Shown in pieces: positions 38,701-50,500 of a stretch of 64,000 nt of DNA. The stretch lies in NCBI GenBank assembly GCA_019925105.1, contig JAHGAU010000030.1:496001-560000 (forward strand), in the 5' to 3' direction. Source of the stretch: Niebla homalea. Lineage: Eukaryota > Ascomycota > Lecanoromycetes > Lecanorales > Ramalinaceae. The number at the start of each line of letters is the position of its first letter. The first letter of the stretch is position 1. A model generated the notes under the pieces. It worked only from the letters and a program-made list of their open reading frames with translations. It made no database searches and was not told the origin of the DNA. The position numbers and the translations under genes were made by a program.

Positions 38701-39437
38701 ATAATTAAAACGTTTAAGTTTATTTTAATTATTTTATTTTAATTTAAAAATTTAATCTTTATAATCCGTAATAAGTAAGTTTATTTTAAGTTTAATTATT
38801 TATTAAAGAATTCAGTAATTAATTCTTAGTTTTTTTTTCTTAAGGATTAATTTTTACTTTAAGAGGTTTAGCCGTTAATTATTTATTCCGTCCCGTATTT
38901 ACTTTTTAAAATTAAATTAAAGTAAATAATTTTAAATTATAATATATTTAAATCCGAGTAATTTATTTTTAATTAATCTTAAAAAACTCAATTTTAATAT
39001 AATCTTTAAAGCTTTAAATTCAGTAAAGTTCTATAATATATTTAATATTTATTTAATATCTTAAATTTCTTACTTAAACCCCGGTTAAAACTCTACGTAT
39101 ATAAATTAGCCTTAAAAGCCCTATATTTCGGCTCCGTTAATTTAGCGTTAATTTAACTTTCCGGCGTATAAGTATTTATAGCCTTTAATAGGGCTGGGAA
39201 ATAACGGTTTATATATTTTTATTAATAAAACGTCCTCCTTTTTAATTTAGGAATATAAGTAATTAAATAAATTTTTCTATTTATAACCGTAATATTATAC
39301 GCTTAATTAAATCGATTTTTAATAATATAATTTACGTATAGGTATCGTTTACGGGTATATTTTATATTATAGGCTTATTACCGTTTATAAATTAAACTAA
39401 ATATTAAAAAGACGTTATTTAAATACTTCAACGTATA
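35701..39437 (-). pseudogene. Copia F2 gag, protease and integrase region (broken)
   Basis: The N-terminal two-thirds of the F2 polyprotein by position, between the primer-binding site and the RT. It is extremely AT-rich, with stops every few codons in all frames. I could not read a zinc knuckle, protease triad or integrase HHCC with confidence. Extent is inferred from the intact LTRs and the RT. Confidence 0.6.
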
Positions 39438-39453
39438 GTCCGGGCTTATAACC
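39438..39453 (-). other. Copia F2 primer-binding site, half-tRNA-iMet type
   Basis: The plus strand reads GTCCGGGCTTATAACC, directly abutting the 5' LTR. The core CCGGGCTTATAACC is identical to that of Copia F and Copia G although the LTRs differ between the families. Confidence 0.8.
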
Positions 39454-39615
39454 TATTAAAGTTAAGAAATATAAATTGCTTAATTATTATTATATATAAA
39501 ATAAAATTATATATAAGGCTATATATTGTTATCCCACTTAAATCTAACACGTCCGCCTTATTTAATCTGATCTGCGTCACGTGATCTCCCAAGTGGCGAT
39601 CCTGCACATTTAACA
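39454..39615 (-). repeat. Copia F2 5' LTR
   Basis: 162 bp, ending CACATTTAACA before TSD GACTA. The inner half is heavily mutated. The outer end is almost free of CpA loss. Confidence 0.92.
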
Positions 39616-39620
39616 GACTA

Positions 39621-41571
39621 AATAAGAAAAATTAAATAGCTATTAAGTTAAAGACCTTATATAACTTATCGATGACCAGTATTTCAGTAATATACTTACG
39701 GAATTTACGGGTAAATTAATTAATTATTTCGTTTAAACCTTTTATTATTATTTTGAACTCCCGGGTTAACTTAATATATAAGCTTAAACCTTAAAGTTTA
39801 AAATAAATAATAAAAGTAATTTAGATTTCTTCGGTTATATTTAATTTATTTATAAAGTAACGTATATTATCTTTATAGTAAGTTTTAATAACTATAATAG
39901 TCTTAAGTTTATCCTTAATAATTATAAGCTCGTAAAAATTATTAAAAATTAATTAATTTTTAACTTATTAATATTATAATATTTATTAATATTATTTAAT
40001 TAATAACGGAATTATACCGAAAAAGAAACTCCCGGAAATTAAGTCTTTAATCTTAAAAATTATTTTTAATAAAAAAATAAGAACTTAAGGTTTTTAAATT
40101 AATATTTATATATAAAGAAATATTAATTATTTAATTAAATTTAAACTTAAAGTTAAAATTAAATAAAAAGTCCAATAAGTTTTTTAACTTTAATAATTTT
40201 AATTTTAATTAATACTTAATTAATAAATTATTTAAAAGTAAAAGATATTTCGTATTAAATAACGGGATTTAACTTTTTATCTTTAAACGGAGCTTAAAAA
40301 TTAATTTATTAAGCGGTAATATTAAAGACTTTTTAAATACCTTTAAGTTAAAGCTATTATAAGACTTTAGCGTAAACGGGGGTAAATACTTTTTATTTAT
40401 GTTTTTAATTACTTTTTAAGTAATCCTTTAGTTTTCTTTTTAAAGGTTTTTTAAATAAAAGCGGAAGAATTTATTCTTAACTTAATAATAAAAATTAATA
40501 AGAGGATTTCCGTATTAATAAAGCGGAATAATAATATACTTAAGGGTTTTAATAATAAAGCTTAAATTTTAAATAAAGTTTAATTTATTTTAATTAATAA
40601 TAAATTAAAACTTTACGGATATCTAGGTTATTTTTATATTTTTTTAAAATTATTTATTTTTTTTATACTTAATATAATACGGAACGTTAATTTCTATAAT
40701 TAATTTTTATTTTTTATTTTAAAGGCTATAATCTTTATTTATAATTATTTTACCCTTAATCTTCCGGACGTTAATTAAATTAAATAACTTTCCGGCTTAA
40801 TTAAAATATAAAGGATTTAGTAATTAATTTTTAATTTCCTTTTTTAAAATATAGAATTTCGGATTAAATAAATAAACTTTTTTTCCCTTAAATTTAATCC
40901 TTAAAAATAATCTTAATTAAGTAATTTTAAGGGTAAAATTAAATCGTATCTTTATTATATAATTAAAGTTATTATTTTAAAAATAAGATTTTTTATTATA
41001 AAAAGTAAAAATTTAAAGTTTTTTAATTCTATAACGTTCCGTAATCCTTATAAAAGGTCTTAATTAAATAATCTTAACGGCGGAATAAAATTAAAAATCC
41101 TTTAAGTTATAAAAAGAGTTTAAATCGGGTAAAGATTTCTTATTATAATTATAAGATTTAAGGGTTTAAACTTTAAAGAGTTTAATTAAGGTTAAAATTT
41201 CTTAATTAAGACTTTTATTAAGGTTCCGCTTAATACTTTATATTATAAAGTTAAGGCCCCTATATATAGCCGGTTTCCGATATATAGGTACCGGCGTATA
41301 GTTAACTTATAAAATTAGAAAATAAGTATTTATACTTTTTAATTAATAAATATATATACTTTAATAATAATAAAGTTAAAGCATCTTATCCTTATAGAAT
41401 TTTAAATTATTAAGTTATTAATTAACTTTATAATTTAAAGATCGTAATTTAATAGCATTCTTAAGTAAAATATTCCTATCTTTTAAATGTATTTTATATG
41501 GTAAAATCTTTATATTATAGTTATAAAATTAAATAAGGAAAAAGTATCTCTATAGGGTATTATTATCGTGA
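39621..41571 (-). pseudogene. Copia G 5' part, gag region (broken)
   Basis: The gag side of Copia G, aligning with Copia H at about 57615-58545 for its first 925 bases, after which H is interrupted by LINE I. No domain is readable through the RIP stops. It is bounded at 41572 by the primer-binding site. Confidence 0.7.
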
Positions 41572-41587
41572 GGCCGGGCTTATAACC
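41572..41587 (-). other. Copia G primer-binding site, half-tRNA-iMet type
   Basis: The plus strand reads GGCCGGGCTTATAACC, abutting the LTR that starts at 41588. The core is the same as in F and F2, so the element to its left on the minus strand is Copia G. Confidence 0.78.
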
Positions 41588-41838
41588 TCTTAAAATATAA
41601 GGTGTAAGTTTCTTAATTATTCTTTATATATAGAAGTACGACTAAGTATTCTTGAATCCCGGCTACCCTAATTGGGTTTAGCTTCGGATCATATCTTATC
41701 TACCCGAGTGCCGGGTAACTGATGTGAGTACTTTTAATACCTATAGCGGTGGTCTTTACTCCCCTATAGCGGTAATCTTTTGCTCCTTTATAGCGGTAGT
41801 TTTTTCGCGGTAAAATACTTTAGAAGATTACACTTACA
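41588..41838 (-). repeat. Copia G 5' LTR, possibly shared with Copia H
   Basis: It starts TCTTAAAATATAAGGTGTAA, parallel to the other Copia LTR starts, and is little mutated over its first 150 bases. The right border is uncertain: candidates are TTTAATA at 41739 or ACTTACA at 41838. No second LTR occurs between it and the RNase H end of Copia H at about 42230, so the same LTR may serve as 5' LTR of G and 3' LTR of H. Confidence 0.6.
41741..41812 (-). repeat. Three 23-24-bp tandem repeats in or next to the G/H LTR
   Basis: Units starting near 41741, 41764 and 41788 share CTATAGCGGT followed by a GGTCTTT- or AATCTTT-like half. On the element strand the unit contains ACCACCGCTATAGG. If the LTR extends to 41838 the repeats lie in U3, where enhancer repeats are found in LTR elements; that is inference. 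Confidence 0.75.
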
Positions 41839-42229
41839 GCCCTAAATATATGTTACTTACTCCCCTAAGTCATAAAACCGGCCCGGCGACGGCGAGCTCC
41901 CCTATATTTTAAATCATCCTTTAATAACCTTCCGGGGTACATAATTTCATCCGGGTATACTCCGGGGTAAATATCGTTTTTTATAATTTACTTTTTTTAA
42001 AAAATATTTTTTTAACCTTTTTATTTTATATATTAAATTTATATTAAAACGTATTCTTAAGTTCTTTAGGATTAATAATAACCTCCCTATAAGTAATTAG
42101 GAATTCTTTTTATAAATAACTTAAAGCTTACCTTAAGTAGCTTAAAGATAAAGTTATAAGGTTATTAATATTATTAACGAGGCTTTAATTAATATAAGGA
42201 CGTTCCGGGAATACTTTAAGAATAAGTAT
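41839..42229 (-). other. Copia H 3' untranslated region (probable)
   Basis: It lies between the C-terminus of H RNase H and the LTR. The part 41840-41970 is relatively GC-rich, with CCGGGGTA or close variants repeated near 41932, 41950 and 41960 and one run CCGGCCCGGCGACGGCGAGC. No gene seen. Confidence 0.45.
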
Positions 42230-44588
42230 TTTACAGAACCCCTTAAAGGGCTAATAAGCCTAATATAATAAAGGTTTTATTAAGCCGTCGGCGATTTATT
42301 TATACGTTAAGATATATTCTAAATTTACCCAGTTATCTTTTATAATTTCTTAAAATTAATACTATTAAATATTTATATACTTAATCCGGATATAGAATAT
42401 AAGGTTCTTAATAAAAATTATAACGCCTTAATTATTTCCGTAAATAATAATAACGGGGAGGTTCCCGGTTTAATACGGCTTAATTTTACTTAAAAGTTAC
42501 TTAAGCTATAAAGCCTCTTTAATTATTTATATTTATTTTATATATTCCGCTTTATAAATAAAAAAAGCAATTTAATTTAACGCTTAAATTATTAATTAAT
42601 TATAGTACTTCCGATATTAAATACGTAGCCCGTAATAAACCTTTAGGTTAAATTTATAGCGAAATCGGAATCAATATAACTATTAAAAGCTTTTAATTTA
42701 CCCTGGTATATTAACTAGAAGGTAATAATAATATAGAGGTAACGTAAAATTCTTTTTATTAACTTTTAATAATATTTAGCAAAATTTAAAGTATATTAAT
42801 TAATTATTAAGATAAAATAAATAATATTTAAATAAATTTTAAATATAATATATATTAAAGAGTTTATAGTTAATTAATATTTCTTCCGGAAAATCGGATT
42901 AACCTTATAGCCTTTAAGTATAAATTTTAATTTATACTTCGGCTTTATAAGGATATATATAAGAATAATATCCTATTGTTTATTTTCTTTAATAACTTTT
43001 TTTATATAGGTTTTTTAATTAAGTTAAAGCGTTTTATTTTAACGGTCTCTTATAATAATTATACTTAAATAATAATAGATTAATTTTAAGTTAAATATAT
43101 AAAATTAATTATTAAGTATTTTCTTTAAGTTTATAATATTTTTCTTAAATAAATTAATAATTAAAATATTACTTACGTAAAGAATTATAATTATCCTATC
43201 TTTAAAATATATAAATATATAATAGTCCGTAAGTATTAACTTAAACCCTTATTTCTTTATAAAAATAAAGAAATAATAATATTATAATTAAAAGGATTGA
43301 TTTAATCCGTAAAGGGTTTTATTGAGTTTATAATATATATTAATATCCTTCTTTTAACTATAAGGTTACTTTATATAGACTTTTTCCTTAATTAAGTTAT
43401 AAAAAAAGGTTATTTTTACGTTTATTTACTTTAAGTTTTAATTATTAATTACCGTTAATATAAAAAGTACCTTATAACTTATAAGTTTAACTATAAAAAC
43501 GAAGGTTTTATTATAATTAATGTTTTCCCGTTACTTATAACCGCGGATTACCCAGCGGGCCTTATATTAAATAATTAAACTGTTAATATCTCTCTTAAAA
43601 GTATAAATCTATTATCCCTTTAAAATAATTATACTTAAAAATATTATATACTTAAATATAAATATTTAAGTATTATTTTTAATATAAAAACCGTATTTAT
43701 CCTTTTCCGCTAATTATTAATTTATTTTATAATAAATATTTTTTATAGATTTTTTAATAAGTTTTTAATTTAAATAATTTTAACTTATTCTTAAATAATA
43801 TTAACGTTAAGTAATAAATATCTTTTTTTTATTTAAAATAATTATATTAATAAAGGTAAATAACGGGTTTAAGGATATATCCCGGAGCTTTAAGTACTTA
43901 AAGATTTTAAGTTTAGGGTTACCTTAAAAAATAATTTTAATTTCCTCCCGCGATCTATTAAATTATTATTTATTTTAATTATATTAAGTTTAAGGGTAAT
44001 TTCCTTATTTTTTAGCCGGAAATAGATTATTTATAGGTATATCGTTTATAATATTATTAATAAAATCGTTATTATGGATTTAATTCTCGTAATTCTTCCT
44101 TAAAGTAAAGACTTATTAAGGCTATATATCCTTTTTTAAACGTTAAATCTTCTCCGTTAAAATATCTTTATCGGAGTTATTTAACGGAGTAATCTTCCGT
44201 TCCTTAATATAAATATTATAAAATTGTTTATTTTCTTATTAAAAGTCCGTACTTAAGGGTTAAAGACCCGGTATATTTTAATAATTTTATTATCATAGCT
44301 TAATAAAATAAATAAATTAACCCTTTTATTTAAGGAAATCCGGTACTTTATAATCTTAATTTATATTAATAACTTAATTACTTATAAGTATAATAAGTCC
44401 GGTACTTAACTATTTTACGTTTAATATAAAATAATCTTTCCTTCTAAATTAAACGTAAGTTCTTTTATAATAAAGTAATTAATAATTATAATAATTTTTA
44501 ATTATAAATTTTTAAGTAAGCTTATATTATAGATTATTATATAGGTCCGTTTTTTAATTTCCCGGTTAAATCTTTAAATCTTTTACTT
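42230..44588 (-). pseudogene. Copia H pol: RNase H and RT (broken)
   Basis: A second copy of the G family. RNase H is well legible: TRR..TGY-type sequence near 42600-42680, then AFFIYKAEYIK (ALSTxEAEYxA), IIKEAL and LKxLL (KEAxWLxxLL), LPVIIIYGNN (IYGDNQGAI region), IFIKNLIFYIRIKYINI (LxKNPxFHxRTKHIDI), DNWVNLEYILTYK and IADGLIKPLLY (EDGLVxLEYIPTxDQIADGLTKPL). The C-terminus is near 42230. The RT box at 43168-43179 reads YVSN. The segment is cut at 44588 by LINE A, whose 13-bp TSD AAATCTTTTACTT is at 44576-44588 and 56238-56250. Confidence 0.92.
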
Positions 44589-47500
44589 GATTGATTGATT
44601 GATTTATACTACGGATCTAGTTGAGTTAATTCCGGCGTTCCTTAATACGCGGTTTTTTAACCTTGCTAATAACCGTAAAAACCTGATACTTATAACGTTA
44701 GGGTAAAAAACTGGTATTTACCAGGTTTCTATCCTTTATCCCTTAAGGTAAAGGATATTAATAGCCGTTTAAAGAATAATAATTTATTTATATATTTTTT
44801 ATATTTTAACTCCCTTAAGAAAATCTATAATATTATGATTATATCTTTATAAAGGCTACTTTTAAGCTTATTATTCTTCTGCTTTTTTATATATTTATAT
44901 TACTTTAATTTTACGTAATACCTTTAAATATCTTTATTAATATTTACGCGTTTAATATATATTTCTCTTATATTATTATCGCCGTTAACTCCTTTAAGGA
45001 CTTTTAATAAGCGTTTGTTATTATATCTTTATAATTATAAAAGATGCTTTTTAATTTATATAATTAACGTAGTTAATTTCCGCTTCTCTTTTTCTTCTTT
45101 AGCTGATAACGGGCCCTTTTTATAAAATCTTTAATAACCTCATTTATCTTTATAATAAAATTAAACTATAATAATAATCCGGTAAATATTATAAATTTAA
45201 CGGTTATCCGGATGCCTTATTTTATAAATAATATTTAACGGTAATTATAAACATTAACTTTAATAATAAGTTTTAATTTAACCTCCGTAAATGAAGGATA
45301 AAAAATAAAAACGTATATAACGTTTTATTTTATTTATTTATATTTATATTCGGCGTTTATCTAACTTTTAGCATATATAATAAATAAGAAATAAATTAAA
45401 TTATTCTTATTTATCCGGAGTTAAATTATTAATACGTTATTACTTTTCTTTATAATATTATAATAATAAAGATATTTATTAATAATCTTTTTATTATTAA
45501 GAGTTAAGTAATAATAATCCTAAAGTATAAAGTCCTTATATTTCCGTTAACGTTCGGTTTATTTTATTATAACTTATAAAATAATTATTATAACTTTTAC
45601 TCTTTAAATCCCTTTAATCTCGGTTTCTTTTATACTTAACGGGAGTTTATATACGTTTAAATTAACCTCCGGGATACCGGTAAAATTAATTTCCCTTTTA
45701 ATTTATTCCTATTTTATCTTAATAAAAAGGGGGATAAATATCTTTAATTTATTCCTTTTAATCTAAAATTTATTAAGATTCTGGTAGATCCGCCCGTTTC
45801 CTATTATTATAATTAAATATATATATTTCTTTAATTTTATTTAAGCGATTATTTAATTTAATAAGATTTTAATTAATAGTATAAAAACCTTAAACTTTAA
45901 TACCGGGATAAAAATTACTTTATAAATACCGTTAATTATTCTTAAATACCGGTTCTAAACTTTCTATAATATTTAAATAAGCTCCTTCCTATATCCTAAA
46001 GTACTTTTAAATATATATTAGATGGTTATAGCGTATATTATAGTTAACTTTATTATAATTTAATAAATAATCCGGGTTTTCTATAACGTAACTTTTTATA
46101 TTGATATAACGAGATAAATAAGGCTTTTTTCCTATAAAGTTATCTTTTTTTAAATTTTTTTATATAGTTTTTTTAATTAAGCTTTTTATCTATTTAAAAA
46201 TTAAGGACTTTAATATTAATATCCGGTTTTACCGTAATTTTATTTAAGTTTATTATAACTATTATATCGTATAATTTTAAACTTTTAATTATATAAACGA
46301 GCTTATACTTATATAGTATAAATTAAATCTTATAGGTTTTTACTTATTAAAAATAGACTTTATAAGCTTTTTTTAATTCCAGATAATTTATATATATAAA
46401 AATATCATAGGCTAAAAGGTAAACGTTATTAATAAAATTTCCAATTTAAACCTTTTATTTTAACTTAATAAGCTTTTTAATTAATAAACCATTAAACAAT
46501 AAAAATAATATAAAAAATATAAATAATCTTTAAGGAATCCCTATTATAACGGGCTTTATTAAGCTTATTTTTTATCCTAAGTTAATTAATATGGTTTAAT
46601 TGCTTAAAAAACTTTTTATTTATTTAATTAAAAAAAGTAATATCCCCTTTTTCCGTAAGTTATATAATAATTTTTAATCATTTATTTTATTAGAAATATT
46701 TATAATATTAAGAAAAAGAAGACTTATAATATGCCTTTTCCTATAATTTTATATTATATATATATTATTAATTAATCTTTTAAGGGTAATTTTTATTAAT
46801 TAATTTCTTTTTATTCCTATTTATTGATTAGGGAAAAGTCCGTAATTCTTTATATAATCGTTAAGGATTTTCATTATTATTATCTTTAAGGTTTTCCTTA
46901 GCGTATAAAGAAATATAATAGGTTTATAAGACTTTACCTTAAAGTAATCCGGCTTAATAAGCTTCTTAAGGATAATTATTTTTATTTTCTTAAACTTATA
47001 TAAATAATAATTAACGTTAAAGTATATTTAAAAAAAATAGGTAAAAACCCTCTTAAATAATAATATTATTATTAATAAAAATCTATTAAGGATCTTATTT
47101 AATCCCGGGGTTTTATTTTTCTTTAATTTATTAATTGCTTTAATAATTATATCTTATATTATTACCTTATTTATTAATACGGGGTCGGGGTATATAACGC
47201 CGTTAATATCGTTTAAGTTAATTTTTAATAAAGGGGGGAAAAAATGCTCCTTTAAGGGCCTTAATTTTACCGTTAAAGGTATTAATTAATATATTATTAA
47301 GTCTTTTAAAAAACGGGAATTTAAGGATAAACTTTAGTTTCCTATTTTATTCCTTATTATATTTTATTAATTTTTAAATACCATAAGGTAAGACTATTAA
47401 ATTATATACTATAAATTAAAAGTATATTTACTTAACCTTTTTAATAGTTTTCTTTTTTTTTCTTAAGTAACTTTTAATTAATTAAGTATCTTTTAATTCT

Positions 47501-50500
47501 TATATTTAAAAGTTTACTTTATTAACCTTTTCGCCTTTATAATTACGGTTATATATCCTTTATTTTAATAGGTTTTAACTCTTTAAGAAAGCTTTATTAT
47601 TAAGATTATTTTATTAATTATTTTGATTGATTGATTGATTGATTTATACTACGGATCTAGCTGAGCTAATTCCGGCGTTCCTTAATACTCGGTTATTTAA
47701 CCTTATTAATAACCGTAAAAAACCCGATATCTATAACGTTAGGAATAAAAACCGGTGTTTACCTAGCCTTTATTTACGTCTTAAGGGCTAAAAGCATTTA
47801 CGGCCGTCCAGAAAATAAAAATTTATTTATATATTTTTTTTAAGAAAACCTATAATATTATAATTAAATCTATTTAAGGATTACCTTTAAACTTATTGTT
47901 CTTCCGTTATTTTACGGGTCTATTTAATATTAAAATTTCAGAATTCCGATTATATTATTAAATATCCTTACCGATATATATATTATTATTATTTTATTCG
48001 TACGACTTTATTAACCAATATAATATCGTTTTTTATATTGCCCCGGTATTTATAGCCCCCTTAACCCTTTATTAAGTGCAATTTTTCCGCCGTTACTTTT
48101 TGCCCCCGGGTTGGTGGCGAGGTTTCTTAATTAAATTTTTAATTACTTTTTCTATTTCCTTAATTAAGCCGAACTATAGTAATAAGTTTATAGTTATTAT
48201 AAATTTAACGGCCGCTTTAATACCCTCTTTATTAATAAGTATTTAATGATAATCGTTAGTCCCTACCTTTTTAATTAATCGCGGTTTAAGCTCCTTAAAT
48301 AATAAATAGGAGATTAATACGTATACGGCGTTTTATTTTCGTTATTTATACTTATAATTAACGTTAATCCGGCTATTAATATATATAATAAAAAGGAAAT
48401 AAATTAAGTTATTCTTACTTATCCGGAGTTAAATTATTAATATATTATCGTTTTTCCTTATAATCTTATAACGTTAAAAATACTTATTAATAATTTTATT
48501 ATTATTTAACGTTAAATATTATTATTTTTAAAAGATTAATTCTTTATATTTACGTTAACGTTTTATTTATTTTTTTATAATTTATAAAGTAATTACTATT
48601 AACTTTATCCTTATAGCTTTCTTTTCCTTTACCGTTTTTACTTTAAGTAAAAATTTATATATTCTTATATTAACTTTTTAAATATAAATTAAGTTAACCT
48701 TTTTTTTAACTTATTTTAATTTAACTTCCGTAAAAAAATAAATACCGTTTGTTTACGCTTTTTTATTTAAGGTTTTTTATAGTTTTAATAAATATATTTA
48801 TTTCCTATTAACGTAATTAAGTTTATATTTTTTTTAAGCCTTACTTAAGTAACTATTTAATTTAAAATTAGCTTTATTAATAATATAAAGACCTCGGATT
48901 TTAATATTAAGATAAAAGTTATTTTATATATTTTACTTATTACTTTTAAGTATCGGTTTTAAACCTTTTATAGTTACCGGATAGGTTCTTTCTTATATTT
49001 AAGTATATTTTTAAATACGTATTAAATAATTATTACGTACGTTATCGTAAACTTTATAATTACTTAATAAATAATTTTAACTTTCTATAAAATAACTTTT
49101 ACGTTAACACCGTAAAATAAGTAAAACCTTTTTCTTATAAAATTATTTTCTTTTAAATTTTTTTATATAATCCTTTTAATTTAATTTTTTATTAATTAAT
49201 AAGTTAAATACCTTAATATTAACTTTTAGTTTTACTATTATATTACTTAAGTTTATTATAACTATTATATTATATAGCTTTAAGTTTTTTATTATATAAA
49301 TAAGCTTATATTTATATAGGGTAAACTAAGCCTTATATATTTTTATTTATTATAAATAAACTTTATAAGTTTATTTTAATTTTAAATAATTTATATAAAT
49401 AAACGTATTATAAGTTAAAAAGTAAATATTATTAATAAAGCCCTTTACTTAAACTTTCTATTTTAACTTTATTAAGTTTTCGATAAACGGACCGTTAAAG
49501 AATAAAAATAAGATTAAAAAAATAAATAATTTTTAAGGAATCTTTATTATCGTAAGCTTTATTATATTTATTTTCTATCCTAAATTAATTAACGTTACTT
49601 AATTATTTAAGAAACTTTCTATTTAATTTATAAGGAAAAATAAAACCCCTTTTTCTGTAAATTATATAATAATTTTTAATAATTTACCTTATTAAACGTT
49701 TTTATAATATTTAAGGAAAAAAGATTTATAACGTACTTTTTCTTATAACCTTATACCATATATACGTTATCGATTAAACCTTTAAGAGCCGTCTCCGTTA
49801 ACTATTCTCTTTTTATCCTTATTTATTAATTAAGGAGTAATTTATATCCTTTTACGTAATTACTTAAAATCTTTATAATTACTGTCTTTAAAGCCTTCCT
49901 TAACGTATAAAGGAATACTATAAATTTATATGACTTTATCTTTAAGTAATTTAACTTAATTAACTTCTTAAAAATAATTATCTTAATTTTTTTAAATCTA
50001 TAAAGGTAATATCCTATATTAAAATAAACTTAAAATAAATAAATAAAAACCTTTTTAAATAATAACGTTATTATAAATAAGAACCTATTTAATATACCGT
50101 TAAGTCCGGGGGCCTTATTTTTCTTTAATTTATTAATCGCTTTAATTATTATTTTTTAAGTTATTATTTTATTTATTATTATTAATTTAGGATATACCGT
50201 ACCGTTAATATTTACTAGGTTAACTTCCGGTAATAAAAGAAAGAACGTTCCTTTAAGAGCTTTAATTTTATTATTAAAGGTATTTATTACCGTACTATTT
50301 AATCTTTTTAAGGGTAAAAACTTAAAAATAAATTTAAATTTCTTACTTTATTTTTTATTATATTTTATTAACTTTTAAATACTATAAAAGGAAACCGCCG
50401 AATTATATACTATAGCCCGGAAGTATATTTATTTAGTTTTCTAAATTATTTTTTCTTTTTTTCTTAAGCTTTTTTAACCGCTAAAGTATTTTCCGGTTTT

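Larger units (their letters stand above)
33566..39615 (-). mobile_element. Copia F2 (Ty1/Copia), complete, 6050 bp
   Basis: An uninterrupted minus-strand Copia of a third family. Its LTRs lie at 33566-33728 and 39454-39615 (about 162 bp; printed ends TGTTGAAG..TTTAACA). A perfect TSD GACTA lies at 33561-33565 and 39616-39620. A polypurine tract GAAGGGGAG (minus strand, 33729-33737) abuts the 3' LTR, and the primer-binding site abuts the 5' LTR. Copia H shows the empty site near 57620. Pol is legible, with RIP stops. It inserted into Copia G independently of F. Confidence 0.95.
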
